The notes below the pieces were generated by a model, which saw only the letters and a list, made by a program, of their open reading frames with translations, was not told where the DNA came from and did no database searches. Positions 1 to 8,734 of a stretch of 64,000 bases of DNA are shown piece after piece. The DNA is from Paractinoplanes durhamensis (GTDB lineage Bacteria; Actinomycetota; Actinomycetes; Mycobacteriales; Micromonosporaceae): positions 61,187-125,186 of the forward strand of contig NZ_BOML01000051.1 of assembly GCF_016862175.1 (NCBI RefSeq). Reading direction: 5' to 3'. How positions within the stretch are numbered: position 1 is the first letter of the stretch; each line of letters starts with the position of its first letter. The position numbers and the translations under genes were made by a program.

Positions 1-2
1 TC

Positions 3-1208
3 GCCGGCGAGACGGTCGCGGCCCGCCTGGAACGGGAGACGTTCACCTGGCAGGAGGCGGCCCGGGTGGGTGCGGCGGTGGCCGACGCACTCGACGCCGC
101 GCACGCCAGCGGCGTGGTGCACCGCGACATCAAGCCGGGCAACGTCATGCTCACCCCGACCGGGGTGAAGATCCTCGACTTCGGGATCAGCGCGACCGCC
201 GGTGAGCAGGACGACGACGACACCGGGGCCACCTTCGGGACTCCGGCCTATGTGGCCCCGGAGCGCCTGGACGGCATGCCGGCCGAGCCGGCCACGGATG
301 TCTACGGGCTGGGCGTGCTGCTGTTCGAGATGGTCACCGGCGACCCGCCGTACCCGGTGGAGACCTGGGAGGAGCTGGAGGCGGCCCGGGAGAAGGGCCC
401 GACGACGCTGCCCACCACGCTGCCGGCCGACTTCCGTGCGGTGGTCGACCACTGCCTGGACGAGGCGCCGGTCGACCGCCCGGGCGCCGACGAGATCCGC
501 TTCACGCTGACCGCCCTGTGGCTGGCCGACCAGCCCGACGACGAGCCGGCGCCCGTCCCGGAGCCCGTTCGCGAGCCCGTCCCGGTCGGCGCGGCGCCCG
601 CACCCAAGTCGGCCCTGCACCCCCGGGTGGCCCAGATCTGGGACGGGCCGCGCCCCGCCTACGCGGCCGGCCGTGCCGCCCCCGCCACCCTGCCGTTGTC
701 CGAAAGGGAACAGGTGGAGCCGGCCAAGCGGCGGATCGGCCTGGTCCTCGGCGTGCTCGCCCTGCTGCTGGCCGCGATCGGCGCCTACACCCTGGTCAAC
801 CGGCCCAAGGGCCGGACCGACGCCAACCCGCCGGTGAACCCGACCCACCCGGCGACGTTCTACTACTCCTCGCCCGAGGCGAAGGTCGCGCCGCCCATCA
901 CGACCCCGCCGTCGCCGGCCCCCACGACCACGTCGCCGACACCCAAGTTGACCTTCGCCGACGCGCTGACCCGGCTGCGCTCGGCGATCGACGCCGGAGT
1001 GTCGGCCGGTGACATCCGCGCCGATGTGGGTCTCGACCTGCGCAACCTGATCCGCAACCTGGAGCGGGCCGGCGCCAAGAACGGCCAGGATCAGCTGGAA
1101 CAGGTCCGCCTGAAGATCGACGACCGGGTCGGCGAGGGAAGCATCCCGGCCGGCCGGGCGAGCATTCTGCGCGCCCGGCTGGCCGATGTGGATCGGCTTA
1201 CCTCTTAG
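3..1208 (+). CDS. Serine/threonine protein kinase, C-terminal part (5' end outside window)
   Basis: The reading frame is already open at the window edge, so the N-lobe of the kinase is missing from view. What remains shows the catalytic loop HRDIKPGN (about 120-143), the DFG motif (about 177-186) and an APE-type motif, GTPAYVAPERL (about 237-270). A proline-rich juxtamembrane linker follows, then one transmembrane helix (about 738-798), a Pro/Thr-rich extracellular stalk and a helical C-terminal region. This is the layout of actinobacterial PknB-like membrane kinases, but no PASTA repeats are visible. The kinase should phosphorylate Ser/Thr on cytoplasmic targets and sense outside the cell through the C-terminal region. 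It ends tail to tail with the LacI gene, overlapping it by 4 bases. Confidence 0.93.
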   Translation, partial: AGETVAARLERETFTWQEAARVGAAVADALDAAHASGVVHRDIKPGNVMLTPTGVKILDFGISATAGEQDDDDTGATFGTPAYVAPERLDGMPAEPATDVYGLGVLLFEMVTGDPPYPVETWEELEAAREKGPTTLPTTLPADFRAVVDHCLDEAPVDRPGADEIRFTLTALWLADQPDDEPAPVPEPVREPVPVGAAPAPKSALHPRVAQIWDGPRPAYAAGRAAPATLPLSEREQVEPAKRRIGLVLGVLALLLAAIGAYTLVNRPKGRTDANPPVNPTHPATFYYSSPEAKVAPPITTPPSPAPTTTSPTPKLTFADALTRLRSAIDAGVSAGDIRADVGLDLRNLIRNLERAGAKNGQDQLEQVRLKIDDRVGEGSIPAGRASILRARLADVDRLTS

Positions 1209-2218
1209 GCCGACCCGCGGATCACCAGGCGGGTCGGCAGCACGATCTCGCTGTCGCCGGGGTCGTCGTCGCCGTCCAGCTTCGCCAGGAGCAGCCGGAC
1301 CATCTCCCGGCCCATCTCGGCGATCGGCTGGTCGACGCTGGTCAGCGACGGCTCGGTGTGCCGGGCGACGACCGAGTCGTCGAAGCCGATCAGCGCCACG
1401 TCCTCCGGGACCCGGCGGCCGTAGTGCCGCAGCACCCGCAGCGCGCCGGCCGCCATCGTGTCGGACGCCGCGAACACCGCGTCGACCTCCGGGTATTGCT
1501 CCAGCAGGCGCAGCATGGCGGCCTCGCCGCTCTCCTGGCTGAAGTCGCCGAACGCGACCGGCCCGTCGCCGACCACGTCGCGGTAACCGTCCAGACGCGC
1601 TATTCCGGCGGCCATGTCCAGCGGGCCGGTGATCGCCGCGATGCAGCGGCGGCCCTGGCTGCGAAGGTAGGAGACGGCCTCGCGAGCACCGGCCCGGTTG
1701 TCGGCGTCGACGAACGTGCCGGGCTCGGCATACATCGGGCGGCCGACCCGCACGGTGGCCACCCCGCGGTCCTCGAGCAGCGACGGCAGCGGGTCGTCGC
1801 CGTGCAGCGACAGCAGCAGTGCACCGTCGACGTGCTGACGGGTCAGATAGCCCTCCAGCCGGCGGCGCTCCTCCGGTGCCTGGGCGATCATCAGCACCAT
1901 CTGCAGGTTCCGGGCGACCAGCACGGACGAGATGGACTGCACGATCCGGCCGAAGAACGGCTCGGCGAAGAACCGCTCCCCCGACTCGAAGATCACCAGG
2001 GCGACCGAGTCGGTGCGCTGGGTGACCAGGGTGCGGGCGGCCCGGTTGGGCACGTATCCCAGCTCTTCGATGGCGTCCTCGACGGCCGCCTTGGCACGCG
2101 GGCTGACCTGGGCCGACCCGTTCACGACGCGGGACACCGTGCCGCGGCCGACGCCGGCCCGCACCGCCACCTCTTCCAGGGTCGGGCGTCCGGAAGCCCT
2201 GCTCCGGTCCGTCGTCAT
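1205..2218 (-). CDS. LacI-family transcriptional regulator, CebR-like
   Basis: The protein has 337 residues. An N-terminal LacI helix-turn-helix (PTLEEVAVRAGVGRGTVSRV, near residues 12-31) is followed by a periplasmic-binding-protein-like ligand domain. The HTH and the start of the ligand domain (RTDSVALVI, then a segment with FFAEPFF) read like Streptomyces CebR, the cello-oligosaccharide-responsive repressor of cellulose genes. I chose ATG 2218 because GGAGGAGGT lies about 8 bases upstream; a further 29 upstream codons are open but have no such site. A perfect CebR-type operator lies 1 kb away at 3244-3257, ahead of the GH3 gene, which supports a role in cellulose or beta-glucan control. 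The specific ligand is inferred. Confidence 0.9.
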   Translation of the reverse strand: MTTDRSRASGRPTLEEVAVRAGVGRGTVSRVVNGSAQVSPRAKAAVEDAIEELGYVPNRAARTLVTQRTDSVALVIFESGERFFAEPFFGRIVQSISSVLVARNLQMVLMIAQAPEERRRLEGYLTRQHVDGALLLSLHGDDPLPSLLEDRGVATVRVGRPMYAEPGTFVDADNRAGAREAVSYLRSQGRRCIAAITGPLDMAAGIARLDGYRDVVGDGPVAFGDFSQESGEAAMLRLLEQYPEVDAVFAASDTMAAGALRVLRHYGRRVPEDVALIGFDDSVVARHTEPSLTSVDQPIAEMGREMVRLLLAKLDGDDDPGDSEIVLPTRLVIRGSA

Positions 2219-2311
2219 CGGTGGCACCTCCTCCGCGCGAATCCTGGTCGCGCCCGACACAAAGTACCTGGCATATGCAGCCCAGGACATGATCGATGCG
2301 GGCAAAGCCTA

Positions 2312-3238
2312 TTAGCCATGTAGGTCACTCCCGGTCAGGGCACCCTCGTCGGGCACGGTGAAGCGCCGCAGTGCGGGCGTGCTCACGGCGATCAGTGCGG
2401 TGGCGGCGAGCGCACTTGCGCCGCCGATGGCCAGTGCCGCGCCGCCCGAGGTGGCCGTGGCCACCAGGCCGGCGCGGAGATTTCCGAGTTGCGGGCCGGC
2501 CTCGCCGACCATCGCTTCCAGGGCGGAGACCCGGCCCCGGTACGCGTCCGGCGTGGTGCTCTGCACGACGGTGCCGCGGGCCACCACGGCCCAGGTGTCG
2601 GCGGCACCGGCGACGGCGATGAGCAGCAGGACGACGCCGATCATCCCGGGCCCGGGGTGGACGAGTCCGAGCCCGCCCAGCGCGAGCGCCCACACCGCGC
2701 CGCAGGCGAGCATCAGTCGCCCGGGGTGCGGCCGCCGGGTGGCGAGCCCGGACAGCACCGAGGCGGTCACCCCACCGACGGCGAGCGCGGTGGTGAACAG
2801 CCCGAGGACCTCCGGGCGGTCGCCGAACAGCTCGGCGTTGAGCACCGGGAACAGCGCGATCGGCATGGCGAGCAGGGTCGCCACGAGGACGGCCGGCACC
2901 CCGCCGACGCCAGTGAACACCACCGCGGTCATCGCCGAGCTGATGAGGATCTGCCCGCCGGCGCAGCGCATGGCGAGCCGGCGCCGGTCGACGTGGTCGA
3001 TGAACGCGCTGCCGGCCAGCGAGAGCAGGATGAGCGGGGCGGCGACGGCCAGGCCGAGGAGGCCGACGACGACGGCCCGGTGGGTGGTGTCCCAGAGGTA
3101 GTAGACGGCCGCGAAACCGCCGAACTGGCCACCGAACCCGGAGGCAGTGCTGCCGATCCACAGCCGGCGGAATGTGCGGTTCTCCCGCAACGGCCGGAGA
3201 TCGACGAGCGCCTTCACCCGGGGGACGCTAGCAAACAT
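2312..3238 (-). CDS. Major facilitator superfamily transporter
   Basis: This hydrophobic protein of about 308 residues has roughly 8-10 predicted helices, shorter than the usual 12-TM MFS length of about 400. It opens with the common actinobacterial MFS N-terminus (LRPLRENRTFRRLWIG), and a loop YRGRVSALEAMVGEAGPQLGN fits the enterobactin-exporter-like MFS group. ATG 3238 has AGGA a few bases upstream. GTG 3217 is an alternative without a clear ribosome site. The gene is divergent from the GH3 beta-glucosidase, and the CebR-type box ends 6 bases upstream of its start codon. It is therefore probably co-repressed with the glycosidase genes. The substrate is unknown; sugar export is only a guess from context. 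Confidence 0.8.
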   Translation of the reverse strand: MFASVPRVKALVDLRPLRENRTFRRLWIGSTASGFGGQFGGFAAVYYLWDTTHRAVVVGLLGLAVAAPLILLSLAGSAFIDHVDRRRLAMRCAGGQILISSAMTAVVFTGVGGVPAVLVATLLAMPIALFPVLNAELFGDRPEVLGLFTTALAVGGVTASVLSGLATRRPHPGRLMLACGAVWALALGGLGLVHPGPGMIGVVLLLIAVAGAADTWAVVARGTVVQSTTPDAYRGRVSALEAMVGEAGPQLGNLRAGLVATATSGGAALAIGGASALAATALIAVSTPALRRFTVPDEGALTGSDLHG

Positions 3239-3243
3239 TGTCC

Positions 3244-3257
3244 TGGGAGCGCTCCCA
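3244..3257. promoter_or_regulatory. CebR-type LacI operator (perfect 14-bp palindrome)
   Basis: The sequence TGGGAGCGCTCCCA is the perfect palindrome known as the CebR box of Streptomyces cellulose and cellobiose genes. It lies between the divergent MFS start (3238) and the GH3 start (3303), close enough to block both genes. The likely binding protein is the LacI-family regulator at 1205-2218. Confidence 0.85.
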
Positions 3258-3302
3258 TGACACGATGCTTTCACATTGATTACCGCGAGTGGAGTTTTTG
3301 TT

Positions 3303-5420
3303 ATGCGAGCCGGAAAGCAACACACCGCGGGGGTGCTGGCCGCACTACTGGTCGTCACCGCGGTCGTGGTGCTGCGCGCCGACGACGGCGAGGTCCGACC
3401 AGCCGCGGCGGTCGCCCGGAGCGTCGACGAGCTGCTCGCCCGCATGACCCTCGACGACAAGATCGGCCAGATGACCCAGGCCGAGCGGGCCGCGGTCACC
3501 CCGGCGCAGGTCGCGCAATACCGGCTCGGCTCGGTGCTCTCCGGCGGTGGCTCGGCGCCGGACGACGACACCCCGGCCGGGTGGGCCGACATGTACGACG
3601 CCTACCAGCGCGGCGCGCTCGCCACCCCGCTGAAGATCCCGATGATCTACGGGGTCGACGCGGTGCACGGCAACAACAATGTCCCCGGCTCGACGCTCTT
3701 CCCGCACAACATCGGCCTCGGCGCCACCCGCGACCCCGACCTGGTCCGGCGGATCGGCGAGGCCACCGCGGAGGAGGTCACCGGCGCCGGTCCGGACTGG
3801 ACGTTCGCGCCCTGCCTGTGCGTGGCCCGCGACGACCGGTGGGGCCGCACCTACGAGTCGTTCGGCGAGGACCCGGCCATCGCCACCTCGATGACCACGG
3901 TGATCACCGGCCTGCAGGACGGTCCGGCGCCGGTCCTGGCCACCGCCAAGCACTACCTCGGCGACGGCGGCACCACCGGCGGCGACGACCAGGGCGACAC
4001 CGAGCTCAGCGAGGCCGACCTGCGCCGCATCCACCTGCCGCCGTTCCAGGCCGCGGTCGACCGGGGCGTCGGCTCGGTGATGATCTCGTTCAGCAGCTGG
4101 AACGGGGTCAAGGCGCACGCCGACAAATTCCTGATCACCGACCTGCTCAAGAACGAGCTCGGCTTCACCGGGTTCACCGTCTCCGACTGGGCCGGCATCG
4201 ACCAGATCGACGGCGAACGCGGCTTCACCCGGGCCGAGGTGGTCACCGCGGTCAACGCCGGCCTGGACATGCTGATGGTCCCGGAGAACTGGCCGACCTT
4301 CATCGGCTATCTGCGCGCCGCGGTCGAGGCGGGCGAGATCCCGATGTCCCGGATCGACGACGCGAACCGCCGCATCCTCACCCAGAAATTCAAGATCGGT
4401 CTCTTCGAGAAGCCGTACGCCGATCGCTCGTTCACGCCCACCGTCGGCAGTGCCGCGCACCGGGAGCTGGCCCGGCAGGCGGTCCGCGAGTCGCAGGTGC
4501 TGCTGCGCAACTCCGGGGTGCTGCCGCTGGCCAAGAACGGCGGGAAGGTCTTCGTGGCCGGCAAGAGCGCCGACGACCTCGGCAACCAGGCCGGCGGCTG
4601 GACGACCACGTGGCAGGGGTCGAGCGGCGCCACCTACCCGGGCGGCACCACGATCCTGCAGGGCATCCGCGACGTCGCCGGCTCGGGCACGACGGTCACC
4701 TACGACCGGGCGGGCGACGGGATCGACGGCACCTACCGGGCGGCGATCGCGGTGATCGGCGAAACCCCCTACGCCGAGTACGAGGGGGATCGCCCCGGCG
4801 GTCTCGGCCTCGACGACCAGGACACGGCCGTGCTGGCCAAGCTGCGCGCGGCCGGGGTGCCGGTGATCGTGGTGCTGGTGTCCGGCCGGCCGATGGACGT
4901 CGGTTCGCTGGTCGCCGGCTGGGATGCGTTCGTCGCCGCCTGGCTGCCCGGCAGCGAGGGCGCCGGGGTCGCCGACGTGCTCTTCGGCGACTACGCACCG
5001 ACCGGCCGGCTCCCGGTGACCTGGCCGGCGACCTCGGCCCAGGAACCGATCAACGACGGACCAGGGCTTTACGCGTACGGCTATGGGCTGAGCTTTGACG
5101 ACCGCGAAGCCGACACCGCCCCGCCCAGCGCCCCCGGCACTCCGTCCGCGACCGCTCTGCGGTTGAGCTGGATGGGGTCGACCGACACCGGCGGCAGCGG
5201 TCTCGACGGCTACGACGTGCTGCGCGACGGCGGCCTGATCGGCACCACCACCGCCGCCGCGTTCGCGGTCCCGAAGCTCTCCCCCGGCGTGCACGAGCTC
5301 ACCGTCGTGGCGCGCGACAAGGCCGGCAACCGCTCGGCCCCCTCATCTCCGCTGGTGGTCACCGTCCCGGACGCCCGCGGATGCAAGGCACGTGACGGCA
5401 CCCCGTGCGCCGTGACGTGA
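3303..5420 (+). CDS. Secreted GH3 beta-glucosidase / exo-glucanase with C-terminal FnIII domain
   Basis: This 705-residue protein starts with a signal peptide (positive N-terminus, hydrophobic VLAALLVVTAVVVL), then carries a GH3 N-domain, a GH3 C-domain (about residues 400-600) and a fibronectin type III module (about 610-700). KHYLGDGG and the nucleophile motif TVSDWAG (Asp near residue 295) fit the barley ExoI-like group of GH3 enzymes that release glucose from cello-oligosaccharides or beta-glucans. ATG 3303 is preceded by GGAG; a start at 3276 lacks a good site and would spoil the signal peptide. The CebR-type box is 46 bases upstream. The next gene, 33 bases downstream, is a cellulase, so the two probably form a cellulose-degrading unit. 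Confidence 0.93.
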   Translation: MRAGKQHTAGVLAALLVVTAVVVLRADDGEVRPAAAVARSVDELLARMTLDDKIGQMTQAERAAVTPAQVAQYRLGSVLSGGGSAPDDDTPAGWADMYDAYQRGALATPLKIPMIYGVDAVHGNNNVPGSTLFPHNIGLGATRDPDLVRRIGEATAEEVTGAGPDWTFAPCLCVARDDRWGRTYESFGEDPAIATSMTTVITGLQDGPAPVLATAKHYLGDGGTTGGDDQGDTELSEADLRRIHLPPFQAAVDRGVGSVMISFSSWNGVKAHADKFLITDLLKNELGFTGFTVSDWAGIDQIDGERGFTRAEVVTAVNAGLDMLMVPENWPTFIGYLRAAVEAGEIPMSRIDDANRRILTQKFKIGLFEKPYADRSFTPTVGSAAHRELARQAVRESQVLLRNSGVLPLAKNGGKVFVAGKSADDLGNQAGGWTTTWQGSSGATYPGGTTILQGIRDVAGSGTTVTYDRAGDGIDGTYRAAIAVIGETPYAEYEGDRPGGLGLDDQDTAVLAKLRAAGVPVIVVLVSGRPMDVGSLVAGWDAFVAAWLPGSEGAGVADVLFGDYAPTGRLPVTWPATSAQEPINDGPGLYAYGYGLSFDDREADTAPPSAPGTPSATALRLSWMGSTDTGGSGLDGYDVLRDGGLIGTTTAAAFAVPKLSPGVHELTVVARDKAGNRSAPSSPLVVTVPDARGCKARDGTPCAVT

Positions 5421-5453
5421 ACTCCCCGTTCCCTTTCCCCAGATGGAGTCCCC

Positions 5454-7055
5454 ATGATCCGACGCGTCGCTCTCGCGGCCGCGGCAGCCGGTGCCCTCAT
5501 CGCCGGTCTCATCACCGCAGTGGCCATGCCGGCCACCGCCGCCACCGGCGGAACCGGCACCGGCTACCTGCACACCAGCGGTAACAAGATCATCGACAGT
5601 ACCGGTGCGACGGTCCGGCTGACCGGCATCAACTGGTTCGGGATGGAGACCGACAACAAGACGTTCCACGGTCTCTGGGCCAGCAACCCGTGGCGCAGCC
5701 AGCTCGACACGATGGCCTCGCTCGGCTACAACACCCTGCGCATCCCGTTCTCCGACGACGCGCTGAAGACCGGCGCCACCGCCACCGGCATCAACGACTA
5801 CGTGAACCCGGATCTCGTCGGGCTCTCGCCACTCCAAATTCTCGACAAGGTCATCGAGTACGTCGGTGGCAAGGGCATGCGGGTGATCCTCGACCGGCAC
5901 CGGCCCACCGCGGCCGGCCAGACCGCCCTCTGGTACACCTCGGCCGTCCCGGAGAGCACCTGGATCGCCGACTGGCAGTCCCTGGCCCGGCGCTACGCCG
6001 GCAACACCACGGTGATCGGCGCCGACCTGCACAACGAGCCGCACGCCGAGGGCACCAACCCGGCCGCGACCGGCGCCTGCTGGGGTTGCGGCGTGGAGAC
6101 CCGCGACTGGCGGCTGGCCGCCGAGCGGGCCGGCAACGCGATCCTCTCGGTCCAGCCGAACTGGCTGATCTTCGTGGAGGGGGTGTCCTGCCCGAGCGGC
6201 GGCCTGTCGAACGTCTGGGACAACGACACCAGCAACGACGAGGACTGCGGCTGGTGGGGCGGCAACCTGTCCAAGGCGGGCGAGTTCCCGGTCCGGCTGA
6301 GCGTGGCGAACCGGGTGGTCTACTCCCCGCACGAGTACGCCACGTCGGTCTACCACCAGGCCTGGTTCGACGACCCGACGTACCCCGCGAACATGCCGGC
6401 GATCTGGGACCACTACTGGGGTTACCTGTACAAGCAGAACATCGCGCCGATCATGATGGGCGAGTTCGGCACCACGCTGGCCAGCGACATCGACAAGGTG
6501 TGGCTGCAGAACCTGATGGCCTACACCGGCACCGGCGTCAACGGCATGAGCTTCACCTACTGGTCGTGGAACCCGAACTCGGGTGACACCGGCGGCATCG
6601 CCAACGACGACTGGACCACGATCAACCAGGCCAAGCAGTCGATCCTGCAGCCGTACCTGATCGCCCCGGTCGGCGGCTCCACGTCGACCACGTCGCCGAC
6701 CGTTTCCGCGTCGGTGTCCACGTCGCCGAGCACGCCCACGACGACCGGTGCCTGCACCGTCGTCTACCAGCAGGACAACGCGTGGCAGGGCGGCTTCCAG
6801 GGCTCGGTGACGGTGAAGAACACCGGCACCGCCGCCGCGAACCCCTGGTCGGTGACGTGGACCTGGCCGTCCGGGGTGACCCTGGGCAGCGGCTGGAACG
6901 CCACGGTGACCCAGAGCGGAACGTCGGTGACCGCGGCCGCCCCGACCTACGCGGCGTCGCTGGCCGCGGGCGCGTCGGTGACGATCGGCTTCACGGCGAA
7001 CGGCACGGCAAGCACACCGTCCGCGGTGAAGCTCAACGGCGCGACCTGCGCCTGA
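5454..7055 (+). CDS. Secreted GH5 endoglucanase with C-terminal CBM2
   Basis: The protein has 533 residues: a signal peptide (about 1-30, cleaved near ATAA), a GH5 catalytic barrel (about 35-395), a Ser/Thr/Pro linker (about 398-428) and a family 2 cellulose-binding module (about 433-533). The catalytic acid lies in DLHNEPHAEG (Glu195) and the nucleophile in IMMGEFGT (Glu337). The CBM2 opens with a Cys and ends in NGATCA, giving the usual disulfide, and has exposed Trp residues (NAWQGGFQ, NPWSVTWTW, GSGWNA). It should cut beta-1,4-glucan internally outside the cell, feeding the neighbouring GH3 enzyme. The pair is probably controlled from the CebR-type box upstream of the GH3 gene. Confidence 0.95.
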   Translation: MIRRVALAAAAAGALIAGLITAVAMPATAATGGTGTGYLHTSGNKIIDSTGATVRLTGINWFGMETDNKTFHGLWASNPWRSQLDTMASLGYNTLRIPFSDDALKTGATATGINDYVNPDLVGLSPLQILDKVIEYVGGKGMRVILDRHRPTAAGQTALWYTSAVPESTWIADWQSLARRYAGNTTVIGADLHNEPHAEGTNPAATGACWGCGVETRDWRLAAERAGNAILSVQPNWLIFVEGVSCPSGGLSNVWDNDTSNDEDCGWWGGNLSKAGEFPVRLSVANRVVYSPHEYATSVYHQAWFDDPTYPANMPAIWDHYWGYLYKQNIAPIMMGEFGTTLASDIDKVWLQNLMAYTGTGVNGMSFTYWSWNPNSGDTGGIANDDWTTINQAKQSILQPYLIAPVGGSTSTTSPTVSASVSTSPSTPTTTGACTVVYQQDNAWQGGFQGSVTVKNTGTAAANPWSVTWTWPSGVTLGSGWNATVTQSGTSVTAAAPTYAASLAAGASVTIGFTANGTASTPSAVKLNGATCA

Positions 7056-7063
7056 TGTTGACC

Positions 7064-7100
7064 GAGCGGTGCGGACCAACCGGGCTGGTCCGCACCGCTC
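7064..7100 (+). terminator. Hairpin terminator after the cellulase gene
   Basis: A perfect 15-bp inverted repeat (GAGCGGTGCGGACCA at 7064-7078 and its complement at 7086-7100) with a 7-base loop begins 8 bases after the cellulase stop codon. There is no U tract, as is common in actinobacteria. It also lies beyond the 3' end of the convergent gene at 7118. Confidence 0.8.
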
Positions 7101-7117
7101 ACCCCACCTCGGAGACC

Positions 7118-7642
7118 TCAGTCGTCGTCGCTGTCGTGCCCCGAGTCGTCCGACGCCGACGCGCTCGGCGACGGGCTCACCGAAGGACTGACCGACGGGC
7201 TCGGTGACGGACTGCGCTTGACCTTCTTCCCACGGGCTTCGACCCGAGCGGCGAGATAAGAGCTGCCGCTCTTGGTGCCGGCCACCGTGATCCCGTAGCC
7301 GACGGCCAGGTCCGCCACGGTCCCACTCTTCCCGTTGACCCGGACCCGAGCGTTCGACGCGACCGAGATGGTCACCGTGGTCCCGCGGAGGTCCTTGTTG
7401 CCACCCTTGACCTTGATCGTCACGGTCCCGTCGGAGGCACTGACCGCCGTGACCGTCCCGGTGGCCGAGAACTTGCTCTTCTTGCTCGAGTTACCCGAGC
7501 TGGACGACGCCCCGCCGGGCCGATGCGCGGCACTGACCCCACCACCACCGGACCCGGACGAGGCGAACGCGACGGTGGCCGCGGAGGGCACGACAACAGC
7601 GGTGGCCAGGGCCGCAGCAGCAACGATTCGGCGAACACGCAC
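7118..7642 (-). CDS. Secreted protein with DUF5666-like beta domain
   Basis: The protein has 174 residues. It has a signal peptide (VRRIVAAAALATAVVVPSAA), a Gly/Ser-rich stretch, a small beta-rich domain (about residues 60-130, FSATGTVTAVSASDGTVTIKV) and a repetitive Ser/Pro tail ending in an acidic Asp-rich run. The middle domain resembles DUF5666, an OB-like fold seen in exported actinobacterial proteins; this is by eye only. GTG 7642 is chosen because AGGAG lies 6 bases upstream; the TTG two codons earlier is too close to that site. No function is known. The Ser/Pro tail may span the cell wall. Confidence 0.75.
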   Translation of the reverse strand: MRVRRIVAAAALATAVVVPSAATVAFASSGSGGGGVSAAHRPGGASSSSGNSSKKSKFSATGTVTAVSASDGTVTIKVKGGNKDLRGTTVTISVASNARVRVNGKSGTVADLAVGYGITVAGTKSGSSYLAARVEARGKKVKRSPSPSPSVSPSVSPSPSASASDDSGHDSDDD

Positions 7643-7761
7643 GGGCAACTCCTTGATCGGGGAGTTCTGATCGTGACCCCGCCCGGGTGCAGTTCGGTTG
7701 CCGGACGCGGTGCTGCCCGGTAGCGGTATTGCCGGAGGAACTCGGCGACGCAGAACCGCTG

Positions 7762-7980
7762 TCAGACGGCGGGCGCCGGGAACTCACCCTTCGCTGCGCC
7801 ATCCAGGAAGCAGTCCCACTCGTTGGCGTCAAAGATCAGCGGCTCGCGGTCAGGGTTCCGCGAGTCGCGGATGGCGACGAACGCACCGACCTGCGCGTAC
7901 TCGACGCAGCCGCCGTTGTTCTGGGACTTCCTGGAAGTACGCCACTCCGCGCCGGCCAGGTCGACGTCGTACTTGTCCAT
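7762..7980 (-). CDS. DUF397 domain protein
   Basis: This 72-residue protein shows the DUF397 pattern: W-R-T-S-x-K-S near the start, then N-G-G-C-V-E, then AIRDSRNPD and a final F-x-x-x-x-W segment. DUF397 genes in actinomycetes almost always sit beside XRE/DUF5753 regulators, where the small protein acts as a partner in developmental or stress switches. Here it lies 8 bases downstream of such a gene, although that partner lacks its N-terminus. The protein looks intact. Confidence 0.9.
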   Translation of the reverse strand: MDKYDVDLAGAEWRTSRKSQNNGGCVEYAQVGAFVAIRDSRNPDREPLIFDANEWDCFLDGAAKGEFPAPAV

Positions 7981-7988
7981 GAGGGCTC

Positions 7989-8588
7989 CTACTGCTCGGA
8001 AAGCTGGCGAGCAACGGAGGCGATCAGCTCACGTGACTCCTGCTTGCTGAGCGCCGCCGCGGCGATGTGGTTCATCGCAAGATTAGCCCTCGCCAGGTCG
8101 TCTTCCCGTTCCAGGTAAAGGTTCCCGGCCTGTGACTCCACATATCCGACCGGGGTGTGCACCTCCTCGGCGAACTCGAACAACGTCAGCGCGCCCAACG
8201 TGCCGGGATAGCCGCCGCCCGCGAACGGCACGACCTGCACCAGCACTCGCTTGGGCAGTCGCAGGAGGTGGTCGAGCTGCTTCGCCATCACCGCACGCCC
8301 GCCGATCTGACGGCGGAGCACGGCCTCGTCGAGCACGACCCACACCTCGGGCGGGTCCTCAGCAAAAACGCGTTCCTGACGTTCCATCCGGATCCGTACC
8401 TGGCGATCGACCTCGGCGTCGGACAGGCTCGGGTTGAGGGTCTCCGCGAGCGCGTGAGCGTAATCCTCGGTCTGCAGGAGGCCGTGCACCACGAGCGGCT
8501 CGAAGCTTGCAGCCCCGCTGGTGGCACGCCCCCACCTATGGCGAGCAGGTTGCGACGGCCGGCCCCGACCGTGCAACCTGCTCGCCAC
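7989..8588 (-). CDS. DUF5753 domain regulator, N-terminal HTH missing (probably degraded)
   Basis: The DUF5753 domain is well preserved: GLLQTEDYAHAL, then RQERVFAEDPPEVWVVLDEAVLRR split across the centre, and a late DLARANLAMNHIAAAALS. Full-length relatives of about 280 residues carry an XRE helix-turn-helix of about 70-100 residues first. Here only about 30 unrelated residues precede the domain, and no HTH is readable in any frame up to the next gene at 8735. The GTG at 8588 lies at the edge of a strong hairpin (8540-8586) and has no ribosome site. The gene seems to have lost its 5' end. A shortened protein starting inside the domain is possible but could not bind DNA. Confidence 0.7.
   Translation of the reverse strand: MASRLHGRGRPSQPARHRWGRATSGAASFEPLVVHGLLQTEDYAHALAETLNPSLSDAEVDRQVRIRMERQERVFAEDPPEVWVVLDEAVLRRQIGGRAVMAKQLDHLLRLPKRVLVQVVPFAGGGYPGTLGALTLFEFAEEVHTPVGYVESQAGNLYLEREDDLARANLAMNHIAAAALSKQESRELIASVARQLSEQ
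8540..8586. repeat. Perfect 14-bp inverted repeat at the broken end of the DUF5753 gene
   Basis: GGCGAGCAGGTTGC at 8540-8553 is repeated as its exact complement at 8573-8586, around a 19-base GC-rich spacer. It sits where the HTH part of the neighbouring regulator stops being recognisable. It could be a terminator for the upstream gene, which is read from the right, or a scar of the event that removed the 5' end. Confidence 0.7.
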
Positions 8589-8734
8589 TTGATGGACGCC
8601 GGGGTCAGACGATGCCGGGCGCGGAACGCGGCGCGGGGGTCTTGGCCGCGGACCGTAAAGGACAAGGGTGGTGGCTACCCATTCGCTTGGCTGCCTCGGT
8701 AATGGTGATCGTCAGCAGGTTGGGGGCCGGGTCG

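Noticed and set aside
2489..5098. Rightward open frame of 869 codons over the MFS and GH3 genes
   Set aside because: It runs antisense through one real gene and out of frame through another, with no recognisable domain.
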